Positions 15,778 through 24,055 of a stretch of 64,000 bases of DNA are shown here, one piece after another. The stretch spans positions 1 to 64,000 of the forward strand of contig JBBAFU010000010.1 of assembly GCA_041655275.1 (NCBI GenBank). Direction: 5' to 3'. The notes beneath the pieces are model-generated. The model was not told the DNA's origin. It did no database searches and was given only the letters and a program-made list of their open reading frames with translations. Source of the DNA: JAJYRX01 sp041655275. Lineage in GTDB: Bacteria > Pseudomonadota > Gammaproteobacteria > Burkholderiales > Burkholderiaceae_B. A program made the translations under genes and the position numbers. How positions within the stretch are numbered: position 1 is the first letter of the stretch; each line of letters begins with the position of its first letter.

Positions 15778-17229
15778 TCAGATGATGTAGAGGTCAACGT
15801 AATCCTGCACCCGCATGGCTTCCAGGCGGGCCTGGTCGAGCGAGGCGGCAAGGATGGCGTCCTGCTGCTTCTCCGGGAAGCGGCGGGCAAGATTGCGGCG
15901 GAACTTGCCCTCGAGCAGCGGGATACCTTCGGCGCGCCGCCGGCGATGTCCAAGCGGGAAGGCGCACAGGACTTCGTCGAGCTGGCTGCCGTCCCTGAAG
16001 TGGACGGTAAGGGCATTTGGAATGGCGCGCTGCTCCGGGTCGTGATAGTCGCGCGTGAATTGCGGCTCCTCGACGCAGTGGATATGGGCGCGCAGGGCGT
16101 CGATGCGCGGATCGGCGGCCACATCATCCTCGTAATCCGCCGCAGTGAGGCGTCCGAAGATGAGCGGCACCGCCACCATGTACTGCACACAGTGGTCGCG
16201 ATCGGCCGGATTGTGCAACGGGCCCTGCTTGTCGATGATGCGCAGGCAGGCTTCGTGCGTGCGGATCACGACGCGTTCGATATCGTCGCTGCTGCGTCCC
16301 ATGGCCTGCATGCGGGCATGGCACTCCATGGCCGCCTCGACCGCGGTCTGGGCATGGAATTCGGCGGGGTAGGCGATCTTGAACAGGATGTTCTCCATCA
16401 CATAGCTGCCGTAGGGACGCTGGAAGCGCAGGGGCTCGCCCTTGAAGAGTACATCGTAGAAGCCCCAGGTGGGCGCCGTGAGTGCCGAGGGATAGCCCAT
16501 TTCGCCCGTGCTTGCGATGAGTGCCAGACGCACGGCGCGGCTGGTGGCATCGCCCGCCGCCCAGCTCTTGCGGCTGCCCGTATTGGGCGCATGACGGTAG
16601 GTGCGCAGGCTGTGGCCGTCTATCCATGCGTGGGAGACGGCGTTGAGCAGCGTGTCGCGCGTGAGCCCGAGCAGGTGGCCGGCCACGGCCGTGGAGGCCA
16701 CCTTGACCAGGATGACGTGGTCCAGGCCCACACGGTTGAAGGCGTTTTCGAGTGCGAGGCAGCCCTGGATCTCGTGTGCCTTGATCATGGCGTCGAGCAC
16801 CCTGGCCATGGTGAGGGGCTTGCGCCCCTCGGCCACGGCGGTGCGCGACAGCCAGTCAGCGAGTGCCAGGATGGCCCCCAGGTTATCCGAAGGGTGGCCC
16901 CATTCGGCCGCCAGCCAGGTGTCGTTGAAGTCCAGCCAGCGCACCATGGCGCCGATGTCGAAGGCCGCCTTCACGGGATCCAGTTCGAATTGTGTACCCG
17001 GCACACGCGCCCCGTGGGGAACGCGGGTGCCGCGCACCACGGGGCCCAGCAGCTTGGTGCACGCCGGGTAGTCGAGCGCCTCCAGCCCGCAGCCCAGGGT
17101 GTCGATGAGACAGTGTCGGGCCGTCTCTCGTGCCAGGGCGCTGTCGGCAACGAAATTCAGCGTGTAGTCGACGATATCCTGGATGACGGTATCGAAAGCG
17201 GCGCGTTCGCCGGATATGCGGGCTGCCAT
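15778..17229 (-). CDS. prpD: 2-methylcitrate dehydratase
   Basis: A 483-residue MmgE/PrpD-family enzyme that dehydrates 2-methylcitrate to 2-methyl-cis-aconitate in propionyl-CoA catabolism. Family text includes LGCGLEALDYP near residue 46, VRWLDFNDTWLAAEWGHPSDN near 93, and SRKSWAAGDATSRAVRLAL near 220. Length matches E. coli PrpD (483). The ATG at 17229 follows a strong AGGAGG site by 5 bases; an in-frame opening extending to 17475 is only a shadow across prpC. It lies 17 bases after prpC and 5 before the GNAT gene. PrpD produces the isomer that AcnB can hydrate directly, so absence of AcnD/PrpF is not a gap. Confidence 0.96.
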   Translation of the reverse strand: MAARISGERAAFDTVIQDIVDYTLNFVADSALARETARHCLIDTLGCGLEALDYPACTKLLGPVVRGTRVPHGARVPGTQFELDPVKAAFDIGAMVRWLDFNDTWLAAEWGHPSDNLGAILALADWLSRTAVAEGRKPLTMARVLDAMIKAHEIQGCLALENAFNRVGLDHVILVKVASTAVAGHLLGLTRDTLLNAVSHAWIDGHSLRTYRHAPNTGSRKSWAAGDATSRAVRLALIASTGEMGYPSALTAPTWGFYDVLFKGEPLRFQRPYGSYVMENILFKIAYPAEFHAQTAVEAAMECHARMQAMGRSSDDIERVVIRTHEACLRIIDKQGPLHNPADRDHCVQYMVAVPLIFGRLTAADYEDDVAADPRIDALRAHIHCVEEPQFTRDYHDPEQRAIPNALTVHFRDGSQLDEVLCAFPLGHRRRRAEGIPLLEGKFRRNLARRFPEKQQDAILAASLDQARLEAMRVQDYVDLYII

Positions 17230-17246
17230 GGCGGCCTCCTGAAGGT

Positions 17247-18410
17247 TCAGCTGCGCTCGTCCAGCGGGATGAAGCGCTGCGGGTCCGGGCCGGTATAGTT
17301 GGCCGTGGGTCGGATGATCTTGTTGTCCTGGCGCTGCTCGAGGATGTGGGCCGACCAGCCCGCCGTGCGTGCAATCACGAACAGCGGGGTGAACATGGCC
17401 GTGGGTACACCCATCATGTGATAGGAGACGGCAGCAAACCAGTCCAGGTTGGGGAACATCTTCTTGGCATCCCACATCACGCTTTCCAGGCGATCGGCGA
17501 TGTCATACATGCGCGTGTCGCTCTGGCTGACCGACAGCGTGCGCGCCACTTCCTTGATGACCTTGTTGCGCGGGTCGGATACGGTGTAGACAGGATGACC
17601 GAAGCCAATGATGACTTCCCTGTCGGCCACGCGCCGGCGGATGTCTTCCTCGGCCGCGTCGGGGCTGTCGTAGCGCTTCTGGATCTCGAAGGCCACTTCG
17701 TTGGCGCCGCCGTGCTTGGGGCCACGCAGGGCGCCGATGCCGCCGGCTACAGCCGAATACATATCGGAGCCCGTGCCGGCAATGACGCGGCTGGTGAAGG
17801 TGGAGGCATTGAACTCATGCTCGGCATACAGGATGAGCGAGGTATTCATTGCACGCACCCAGCTTTCGTCGGGCGCCTTCCCGTGCAGCAGGTGCAGGAA
17901 GTGACCGGCGATGCCGTCATCGTCGGTATGCACGTCGATGATCTCGCCATTGTGGCTGTAGTGGTACCAGTAGAGCAGGGCGGAGCCCAGGCAGGCCATG
18001 AGGCGATCGGCGATGTCGCGCGCATCCGGCAGGTTGTGGTCGTCCTTTTCCGGCAGCACGCAGCCCAGTACGGAGACGGCCGTGCGCATCACATCCATGG
18101 GGTGGCTGGCGGCAGGCAGGGATTCCAGGACATGTTGCAGTTGCACCGGCAGGCCGCGCAGGCGCCGCAGCTTTTCCTTGTAGGCCCTGAGTTCGGTGGC
18201 ATTGGGCAGCTTGCCGTGCACCAGCAGGTGGGCGATTTCCTCGAATTCACAGGTATCGGCGATGTCGAGGATGTCGTAACCCCGGTAGTGCAGGTCATTG
18301 CCGCTGAGGCCTACCGTGCACAGGGCGGTGTTGCCGGCGACCACACCCGAGAGGGCGACGGATTTCTTGGGTTTGGGGCCCTGCCGGGCCGTGTCGTTTT
18401 GCTGAGCCAT
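17247..18410 (-). CDS. prpC: 2-methylcitrate synthase
   Basis: A 387-residue citrate synthase-fold enzyme condensing propionyl-CoA with oxaloacetate to 2-methylcitrate. The short length (TCA citrate synthase GltA in this window is 435) and its place between prpB and prpD identify it as PrpC. Active-site elements are HEFNASTFTSRVIAGTGSD near residue 198, the catalytic-His loop GPKHGGANE near 229 (first His), GFGHPVYTVSDPR near 267, and the Asp-containing NLDWFAAV near 321. It lies 32 bases after prpB and 17 before prpD. Confidence 0.96.
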   Translation of the reverse strand: MAQQNDTARQGPKPKKSVALSGVVAGNTALCTVGLSGNDLHYRGYDILDIADTCEFEEIAHLLVHGKLPNATELRAYKEKLRRLRGLPVQLQHVLESLPAASHPMDVMRTAVSVLGCVLPEKDDHNLPDARDIADRLMACLGSALLYWYHYSHNGEIIDVHTDDDGIAGHFLHLLHGKAPDESWVRAMNTSLILYAEHEFNASTFTSRVIAGTGSDMYSAVAGGIGALRGPKHGGANEVAFEIQKRYDSPDAAEEDIRRRVADREVIIGFGHPVYTVSDPRNKVIKEVARTLSVSQSDTRMYDIADRLESVMWDAKKMFPNLDWFAAVSYHMMGVPTAMFTPLFVIARTAGWSAHILEQRQDNKIIRPTANYTGPDPQRFIPLDERS

Positions 18411-18442
18411 GAGAATAGTCCTTGATAGGGGAGGGCGCGCGC

Positions 18443-19330
18443 TCAGGATTGTTCGCGGAACAGCGCGTCCAGACGGGCTTCGAACTCGTGATAGCCAATG
18501 CGGTCGTAGAGTTCTTCACGGGTTTGCATCAGGTCGATGACATTTTTCTGGTGGCCATCACGGCGGATGGCTTCATAAACCGTTTCCGCGGCCTTGTTCA
18601 TGGCGCGGAAAGCCGACAGCGGATAGAGCACCATGGCCACATTCGCACCGGCCAGCTCCTCGACGCTGAACAGCGGGGTGCTGCCAAACTCTGTGATGTT
18701 GGCCAGTACAGGCACTGACAGCGCCTCGGTGAAGCGTCGGTAGGTGTCCAGGTCGTAGGCGGCTTCGGCGAAGATGGCGTCGGCGCCGGCCTCGGCGCAG
18801 GCATGGGCACGCTCGATGGCGGCATCCACACCCTGAACGGCGATGGCATCGGTGCGGGCAATGATGAAGAAGTCGTCATCGGTGCGCGCATCGGCCGCCG
18901 CGCGTACGCGATCCGCCATTTCCTGCGTGCTGACGATTTCCTTGCCGGGGCGGTGGCCGCAGCGCTTGGCACCGACCTGATCCTCGATATGGCAGGCGGC
19001 GGCGCCGAACTTGATCAGGCTGCGCACCGTGCGTGCAATGTTGAAGGCCGAGGGGCCCAGGCCGGTGTCGATGTCGACCAGCAGCGGCAGCTCGCATACA
19101 TCGGTGATGCGGCGTACATCGGTGAGCACATCGTCCAGCGTGTTGATGCCCAGGTCGGGCATGCCGAGCGAGCCGGCGGCCACGCCCCCACCCGAGAGGT
19201 AGATGGCACGAAAGCCCGCCCGGCGGGCAAGCAGTGCATGGTTGGCGTTGATGGCGCCGATGATCTGCAGCGGCTTTTCTTCTGCCAGTGCGGCACGAAA
19301 CAGTGATCCGGGAGAGGCGGGACGTGTCAT
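18443..19330 (-). CDS. prpB: 2-methylisocitrate lyase
   Basis: A 295-residue member of the isocitrate lyase/PEP mutase superfamily, cleaving 2-methylisocitrate to pyruvate and succinate. Signature features are DIDTGLG near residue 86 (metal site), the catalytic loop KRCGHRPGKEIVS near 122 with Cys, and SGGGVAAGSLGMPDLG near 46. Length matches E. coli PrpB (296). It follows mdh by 42 bases and precedes prpC by 32. Propionyl-CoA synthetase (prpE) and the sigma54-type activator PrpR are not in this window. Confidence 0.96.
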   Translation of the reverse strand: MTRPASPGSLFRAALAEEKPLQIIGAINANHALLARRAGFRAIYLSGGGVAAGSLGMPDLGINTLDDVLTDVRRITDVCELPLLVDIDTGLGPSAFNIARTVRSLIKFGAAACHIEDQVGAKRCGHRPGKEIVSTQEMADRVRAAADARTDDDFFIIARTDAIAVQGVDAAIERAHACAEAGADAIFAEAAYDLDTYRRFTEALSVPVLANITEFGSTPLFSVEELAGANVAMVLYPLSAFRAMNKAAETVYEAIRRDGHQKNVIDLMQTREELYDRIGYHEFEARLDALFREQS

Positions 19331-19372
19331 GGTAGTCTCCGTGATGGGTGGATGGCCGGGGCCGTTGTCGGG

Positions 19373-20362
19373 TCAGCCCAGCAGGTGCTGGATGCCGTCG
19401 CGCTCTTCGAGCAGCTCCTTCAGGGTGTGATCCATGCGCTCGCGCGAGAAGTCATCGATGTCCAGACCGGTGACGCGCGTGTATTCACCGTCGGCGGTGA
19501 TCACCGGCACACCGTAGATGATGCCTTCCGGAATGCCGTAGGACCCGTCGGAGGGCACACCCATGGTCACCCACTGGCCGCTGGAGCCCAGTACCCAGTC
19601 GCGGACATGATCGATGGCCGCATTGGCTGCCGAGGCGGCCGAGGACAGGCCGCGGGCCTCGATGATGGCGGCGCCGCGCTTGCCCACCGTGGGAATGAAG
19701 ACATCACGATTCCATTCGTCATCGTTGATGACGGCGGCCAGTGCCTGGTCGCCTGCCGTGGCAAAGCGGATATCGGGATACATGGTGGGCGAATGGTTGC
19801 CCCAGACGATGAGCTTGCGGATGTCGGCCACGGCCCGGCCGGATTTGGCCGCAAGCTGCGAAAGTGCGCGGTTGTGGTCCAGACGCAGCATGGCAGTGAA
19901 GTTCTTTGCGGGCAGGTCAGGGGCGGATTTCATGGCGATGTAGGCATTGGTATTGGCCGGATTGCCGACCACCAGCACTTTCACATTGCGGCTGGCCACC
20001 TCGTTGAGCGCACGCCCCTGCTCGGTGAAGATGCGGGCGTTGACTTCAAGCAGGTCCTTGCGTTCCATGCCGGGGCCGCGCGGGCGCGCACCGACCAGGA
20101 GTGCAATATCGGCATCGCGGAAGGCTTCACGCGCATCGCTGTGCGCCGTCATGCCCCGCAGCAGTGGAAAAGCGCAATCGTCGAGCTCCATCATCACGCC
20201 CTGCAGCGCCTGTTGTGCCTTTTCTTGCGGAATTTCGAGCAGCTGCAGGATGACAGGCTGGTCCTTGCCGAGCATTTCACCAGAAGCGATACGAAACAGC
20301 AGGGCATAGCCGATCTGGCCTGCGGCACCGGTCACGGCAACGCGCATTGCGGGTCTTGACAT
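19373..20362 (-). CDS. mdh: Malate dehydrogenase
   Basis: A 329-residue NAD-dependent malate dehydrogenase of the LDH/MDH superfamily, type 2 as in betaproteobacteria. Visible elements are the NAD loop TGAAGQIGYALLFRIA near residue 9, substrate arginines in GARPRGPGMERKDLL near 94, GNPANTNA near 130, and the catalytic pair in RLDHNRA and WGNHSP (His near 189). The ATG at 20362 follows GGAGATCCTTC; a TTG-initiated extension to 20428 is less likely. It is the first gene of the mdh-prpBCD-GNAT-acnB run and is divergent from the GntR gene, 196 bases away. Confidence 0.97.
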   Translation of the reverse strand: MSRPAMRVAVTGAAGQIGYALLFRIASGEMLGKDQPVILQLLEIPQEKAQQALQGVMMELDDCAFPLLRGMTAHSDAREAFRDADIALLVGARPRGPGMERKDLLEVNARIFTEQGRALNEVASRNVKVLVVGNPANTNAYIAMKSAPDLPAKNFTAMLRLDHNRALSQLAAKSGRAVADIRKLIVWGNHSPTMYPDIRFATAGDQALAAVINDDEWNRDVFIPTVGKRGAAIIEARGLSSAASAANAAIDHVRDWVLGSSGQWVTMGVPSDGSYGIPEGIIYGVPVITADGEYTRVTGLDIDDFSRERMDHTLKELLEERDGIQHLLG

Positions 20363-20414
20363 GAAGGATCTCCGTTTGGAAATGAGTGGATGGGTTTCAA
20401 CGCATAGTGTAAAA

Positions 20415-20459
20415 CGGGATAACACCAAGCGGGATAACCCTGAGCGGGACGGCGCCGGC
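20415..20459. repeat. Three 15-base direct repeats upstream of mdh
   Basis: CGGGATAACACCAAG (20415-20429), CGGGATAACCCTGAG (20430-20444) and a degenerate third copy CGGGACGGCGCCGGC (20445-20459) abut in tandem, 53-97 bases upstream of the mdh start. The first nine bases are identical in copies one and two. The position fits a promoter or multi-site regulator region for the mdh operon, but I cannot assign a binding protein. Confidence 0.5.
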
Positions 20460-20500
20460 GCGAGACGACCCCGCTGATATGCCGATAGGCATGATGGCCG

Positions 20501-20529
20501 TTCACTCGCCCTTCATCTTGTATTATATA
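20501..20529 (+). promoter_or_regulatory. Putative promoter of the GntR gene
   Basis: TTCACT (20501-20506, 4 of 6 to TTGACA) and TATATA (20524-20529) are 17 bases apart, and the -10 box lies within the palindrome at 20515-20542. The start codon at 20559 follows 29 bases downstream of the box. A repressor on the palindrome would block this promoter. Confidence 0.5.
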
Positions 20530-20542
20530 TAAGACACAAGAT
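20515..20542. promoter_or_regulatory. Palindromic operator candidate for the GntR regulator
   Basis: ATCTTGT (20515-20521) and ACAAGAT (20536-20542) form a perfect 7-base inverted repeat around a 14-base centre that includes the self-complementary TTATATATAA. It overlaps the GntR gene's -10 region and lies in the 196-base divergent region shared with mdh. GntR-family dimers bind such dyads and commonly autoregulate; binding by this protein is inferred. Confidence 0.6.
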
Positions 20543-20558
20543 ATTTTTCTGGAAACCT

Positions 20559-21329
20559 ATGTCCGAGTCTTCACTCCGGGGCCGCCCCGCGGAGCCGGTG
20601 CGTACCGGCGGCAGTACGGCCTACAGCCCCCTGTATCAGCAGATCAAGGCGCTGGTGGTGCGCAGCCTGGATCAGGGGGAATGGAAGCCGGGCGAGGCCA
20701 TTCCCAGCGAAATGGAGCTTGCCGCCCGTTTTCAGGTCAGCCAGGGCACGGTGCGCAAGGCCATCGACGAGCTGGCGGCCGAAAACCTCTTGCTGCGCCG
20801 TCAGGGCAAGGGTACATTTGTAGCAACCCATCAGGAAAGGCGGGTGCGCTTTCGCTTCCTGCGGCTTGCGTCCGATGACGGCACCCAGGTGGTGCCCGTG
20901 AGCCGGGTTCTCGAATGCCGCCGTCTGCGCAGCCCGGCCGGGCTGGCCGGTCTGCTTCACCTGCGCAGCGGTGACATGGTGATCAACTTGCGGCGCCTGC
21001 TCAGTTTTTCCGGTGCGCCCACCATACTGGACGATATCTGGCTGCCGGCCGCCGCCTTCAAGGGGCTTACGGCCGAGTCGCTTGCGCATGGCAGGGAGCC
21101 GCTGTACGCGCATTTCGAAACCCGGTATGGCGTCAGCATGGTCAGGGCGGATGAAAAGATCAAGGCAGTGGCGGCGACGTCCGAACACGCCGGCCTGCTG
21201 GAGGTGGAAGAGGGCACTCCCCTGCTGTTGGTCGAGCGCCTGGCCTATACCTATGGTGACCGGCCCATGGAGGTGCGCCGGGGTCTTTATCTGACCGATC
21301 ATTTTCACTACCGCAACAGCCTGAATTGA
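20559..21329 (+). CDS. GntR family transcriptional regulator (HutC/UTRA type)
   Basis: A 256-residue regulator with an N-terminal winged helix-turn-helix (about residues 24-90; LYQQIKALVVRSLDQGEWKPG and LAARFQVSQGTVRKAIDEL) and a C-terminal UTRA effector domain (about 100-250; EVEEGTPLLLVERLAY). UTRA domains bind small metabolites. The gene lies between the divergent mdh-prpBCD-acnB run and the downstream sdhCDAB-sdhE-gltA run, so it probably controls one or both. An operator-like palindrome covers its own promoter. The effector is unknown; a TCA or methylcitrate intermediate is a reasonable guess. The 137 bases to sdhC contain no terminator I can see and no convincing separate promoter. Confidence 0.92.
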   Translation: MSESSLRGRPAEPVRTGGSTAYSPLYQQIKALVVRSLDQGEWKPGEAIPSEMELAARFQVSQGTVRKAIDELAAENLLLRRQGKGTFVATHQERRVRFRFLRLASDDGTQVVPVSRVLECRRLRSPAGLAGLLHLRSGDMVINLRRLLSFSGAPTILDDIWLPAAAFKGLTAESLAHGREPLYAHFETRYGVSMVRADEKIKAVAATSEHAGLLEVEEGTPLLLVERLAYTYGDRPMEVRRGLYLTDHFHYRNSLN

Positions 21330-21466
21330 AAGGGCTTGATCCATGCATTTGAAACCGTCGGTGCAAATGGGCGAAAATGTTGCTTGCCGCTTGTACCTCG
21401 CTAGTACCCCGCTGGTAGCCTGCTGGTAACCTTAGGCACCCTTAATCGTCTTCTCTCGAGGCCATC

Positions 21467-21880
21467 ATGTCCGATCCCGCTACACGACCGCGCCCGCAGT
21501 TCCGCAACCTGAATCTGCAAATGCTGCTGACCTACCGTCAGCCTCCGGCGGCCAAGACGTCCATCCTCCATCGTATCAGCGGTGCACTGCTGGTGCTGTC
21601 CCTGCCCCTGGTCGTCGTACCGCTGTTCGGGCTCAGCATCACCTCGCCCGAAAGTTTCGCCGGCATGGCGGCGTGGGTGGGCAATCCGCTGTGCAAGCTC
21701 GTGCTGCTCGTGCTCATCTGGGCCTATATGCACCACTTCTGTGCAGGCATACGCTACATCACGCTGGATCTGCACTTCGGCAATTCGCGTGAGGCGTCAC
21801 AGCGCTCGGGCGCCATCGTCATCGGTGTCAGCCTCGGGCTCACCTTCATCTTCGCACTCAAACTGTTCGGAGTCTGGTAA
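21467..21880 (+). CDS. sdhC: Succinate dehydrogenase cytochrome b556 subunit
   Basis: A 137-residue membrane anchor of complex II with three predicted spans. HRISGAL near residue 36 holds the Ser/Arg quinone-site residues, and MHHFCAGIRYITLD near residue 87 contains the candidate heme-ligand His. SdhC with SdhD binds heme b and ubiquinone and anchors SdhAB. A GAGG ribosome site lies 5 bases before the ATG. Its last base overlaps the sdhD ATG (21880), giving tight coupling. Upstream, 21330-21466 carries short GCTGGTA repeats but no gene. Confidence 0.95.
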   Translation: MSDPATRPRPQFRNLNLQMLLTYRQPPAAKTSILHRISGALLVLSLPLVVVPLFGLSITSPESFAGMAAWVGNPLCKLVLLVLIWAYMHHFCAGIRYITLDLHFGNSREASQRSGAIVIGVSLGLTFIFALKLFGVW

Positions 21881-22263
21881 TGGCTACGCAAGAACGTCTG
21901 GGCACCAAACGCCTGGTGGTGGGGGCGCATTACGGCACCTTCGACTTCATCGTGCAGCGCATGACCGCCGTCATCATGGCCGTCTACACGCTCATCCTGT
22001 TTTTCGCTTATCTGTTCACGCCCGAAATGAATTTCGAGAGCTGGCGTGCACTGTTCACCTTCACCGTGGGCGCGCTTCCCCTGGGGCAGATGCTGGCGAC
22101 GCTGGCCTTCCTGTCGGTGTGCTGGCATGGCTGGGTCGGCGTGCGTGAAATCCTCATGGATTACTGCCATCCGGCCGGCCTGCGTCTGGTGCTTCAGACC
22201 CTCGGGGTTCTGTGGCTGGTCGGTACCGCCGCCTTTTTCATCAATACACTCTGGAGCATCTAA
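21880..22263 (+). CDS. sdhD: Succinate dehydrogenase hydrophobic anchor subunit
   Basis: A 127-residue second membrane anchor of complex II, with three predicted spans. The conserved WHGWVGVREILMDY near residue 87 includes a candidate heme His and the quinone-site Asp-Tyr pair. The N-terminal VVGAHYGTFDFIVQRMTAV matches betaproteobacterial SdhD. It is coupled to sdhC by a 1-base overlap and is followed by the sdhA GTG start 3 bases after its stop. Confidence 0.95.
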   Translation: MATQERLGTKRLVVGAHYGTFDFIVQRMTAVIMAVYTLILFFAYLFTPEMNFESWRALFTFTVGALPLGQMLATLAFLSVCWHGWVGVREILMDYCHPAGLRLVLQTLGVLWLVGTAAFFINTLWSI

Positions 22264-22266
22264 GCC

Positions 22267-24042
22267 GTGGCTGCTGTCAAAAAATCCTTGCCCCGCCGCC
22301 AGTTTGATGTGGTGGTCGTCGGCGCCGGCGGTGCCGGCATGCGCTGCTCTCTGCAGCTGGCCCAGGCGGGCCTTTCGGTGGCCGTGCTGTCCAAGGTCTT
22401 TCCCACCCGTTCCCATACCGTGGCGGCACAGGGGGGCATCAGTGCCTCGCTGGGCAACATGAGCGAAGATCACTGGAACTGGCATATGTACGACACCGTC
22501 AAGGGGTCGGACTGGCTGGGTGACCAGGACGCCATCGAATTCATGTGTCGCGAAGCGCCCCACGCCGTGTACGAGCTGGAGCATTTCGGCATGCCGTTTG
22601 ATCGCAACGCCGATGGCACCATCTACCAGCGTCCCTTTGGCGGGCACACCGCCAATTTCGGCGAAAAGGCCGTACAGCGCGCCTGTGCGGCGGCCGACCG
22701 CACCGGCCATGCCCTGCTGCATACCCTCTATCAGCGTAATGTGGCGTCGCGTACCCAGTTCTTCGTGGAATGGATGGCGCTGGACCTGCTGCGCAATCAG
22801 GCGGGCGACGTCCTTGGCGTCACTGCGCTGGAAATGGAAACCGGCGAAATCTACGTGCTCGAGGGCAAGGCCACCGTACTGGCCACCGGGGGCGCCGGCC
22901 GTATCTATGCGGCCTCCACCAATGCCTTCATCAATACCGGCGATGGCCTGGGCATGGCAGCCCGGGCGGGCCTTCCCCTGCAGGACCTGGAGTTCTGGCA
23001 GTTCCATCCCACCGGGGTGGCGGGCGCCGGCGTGCTCATCACGGAAGGCGTGCGCGGCGAGGGCGGCATCCTGCTCAACAAGGACGGCGAGCGCTTCATG
23101 GAGCGCTATGCGCCCACGCTGAAGGATCTGGCGCCGCGCGACTTCGTCTCGCGTTCCATGGATCAGGAAATCAAGGAAGGCCGGGGTTGCGGCGATGGCA
23201 GCTATGTCCATCTCAAGCTCGATCACCTGGGCGCCGAGACCATCCAGAAGCGTCTGCCCTCCATTCGTGAGATCGCCATCAAGTTCGCCAACGTGGATCC
23301 CATCCGCGATCCCATTCCCGTGGTGCCCACGCTGCACTACCAGATGGGCGGGCTTCCGACCAACATCCACGGCCAGGTGCTGGATCACATCAATGGCGAG
23401 GATCGCGTCGTCAACGGGCTGTACGCGGTGGGCGAGTGCGCAGCCACGTCGGTGCACGGTGCCAACCGTCTGGGTACCAACTCCCTGCTCGATCTGGTCG
23501 TGTTCGGCCGTTCGGCCGGCAAGTTCATCGTGTCGCAGCATCTGGAAACCCGGCACGCCCATCAGGAAATCCCGCAATCGGCCATCGATTATTCGCTCGA
23601 ACGCGTGAACCGTCTCGAGTCGCGCACCTCGGGTGAGCGTGTCGCCGATGTGGCCAACGCCATCCGCATGTCCATGCAGACGCATTGCGGGGTGTTCCGT
23701 ACTCTCAAGCTGCTCAACGAAGGCGTCAGCCAGATCGAGGATCTGGCCGGCCAGGTCGAGCAGCTCCATTTCCAGGACAAGTCGCGGGTGTTCAACACCG
23801 CCCGTGTCGAGGCGCTCGAGCTCACCAATATGATCGAGGTGGCGCGTGCGACGACCAAATCGGCGGCCAATCGCACCGAAAGCCGCGGGGCGCATGCCCT
23901 GGATGACTATCCCGAGCGCGATGACGAAAACTGGTTGCGCCACACGCTCTGGTATTCCGAAGGCAGCCGCCTTGATTACCGGCCCGTGCAGATGAAGCCG
24001 CTCACGGTCGAGAGCATTCCGCCACAGCCGCGGACTTTCTGA
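22267..24042 (+). CDS. sdhA: Succinate dehydrogenase flavoprotein subunit
   Basis: A 591-residue catalytic subunit that oxidises succinate to fumarate with covalently bound FAD. Landmarks are the dinucleotide fold VVVVGAGGAGMRC near residue 14, SHTVAAQGGISA near 47 with the flavinylated His, HPTGVAGAG near 246, and GANRLGTNSLLDLVVFG near 398. The start is GTG at 22267, 3 bases after sdhD; no closer ATG preserves the FAD motif. The flavinylation helper sdhE is encoded two genes downstream. Confidence 0.97.
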   Translation: MAAVKKSLPRRQFDVVVVGAGGAGMRCSLQLAQAGLSVAVLSKVFPTRSHTVAAQGGISASLGNMSEDHWNWHMYDTVKGSDWLGDQDAIEFMCREAPHAVYELEHFGMPFDRNADGTIYQRPFGGHTANFGEKAVQRACAAADRTGHALLHTLYQRNVASRTQFFVEWMALDLLRNQAGDVLGVTALEMETGEIYVLEGKATVLATGGAGRIYAASTNAFINTGDGLGMAARAGLPLQDLEFWQFHPTGVAGAGVLITEGVRGEGGILLNKDGERFMERYAPTLKDLAPRDFVSRSMDQEIKEGRGCGDGSYVHLKLDHLGAETIQKRLPSIREIAIKFANVDPIRDPIPVVPTLHYQMGGLPTNIHGQVLDHINGEDRVVNGLYAVGECAATSVHGANRLGTNSLLDLVVFGRSAGKFIVSQHLETRHAHQEIPQSAIDYSLERVNRLESRTSGERVADVANAIRMSMQTHCGVFRTLKLLNEGVSQIEDLAGQVEQLHFQDKSRVFNTARVEALELTNMIEVARATTKSAANRTESRGAHALDDYPERDDENWLRHTLWYSEGSRLDYRPVQMKPLTVESIPPQPRTF

Positions 24043-24055
24043 GCAGGATATCGAA

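Noticed and set aside
17247..18410. A second TCA citrate synthase
   Set aside because: Length and position between prpB and prpD indicate methylcitrate synthase; the TCA enzyme is gltA at 25069-26376.
20363..20428. 22-residue N-terminal extension of mdh
   Set aside because: It would start at TTG and overlap the repeats; the ATG at 20362 has a good ribosome site and gives the normal MDH N-terminus.
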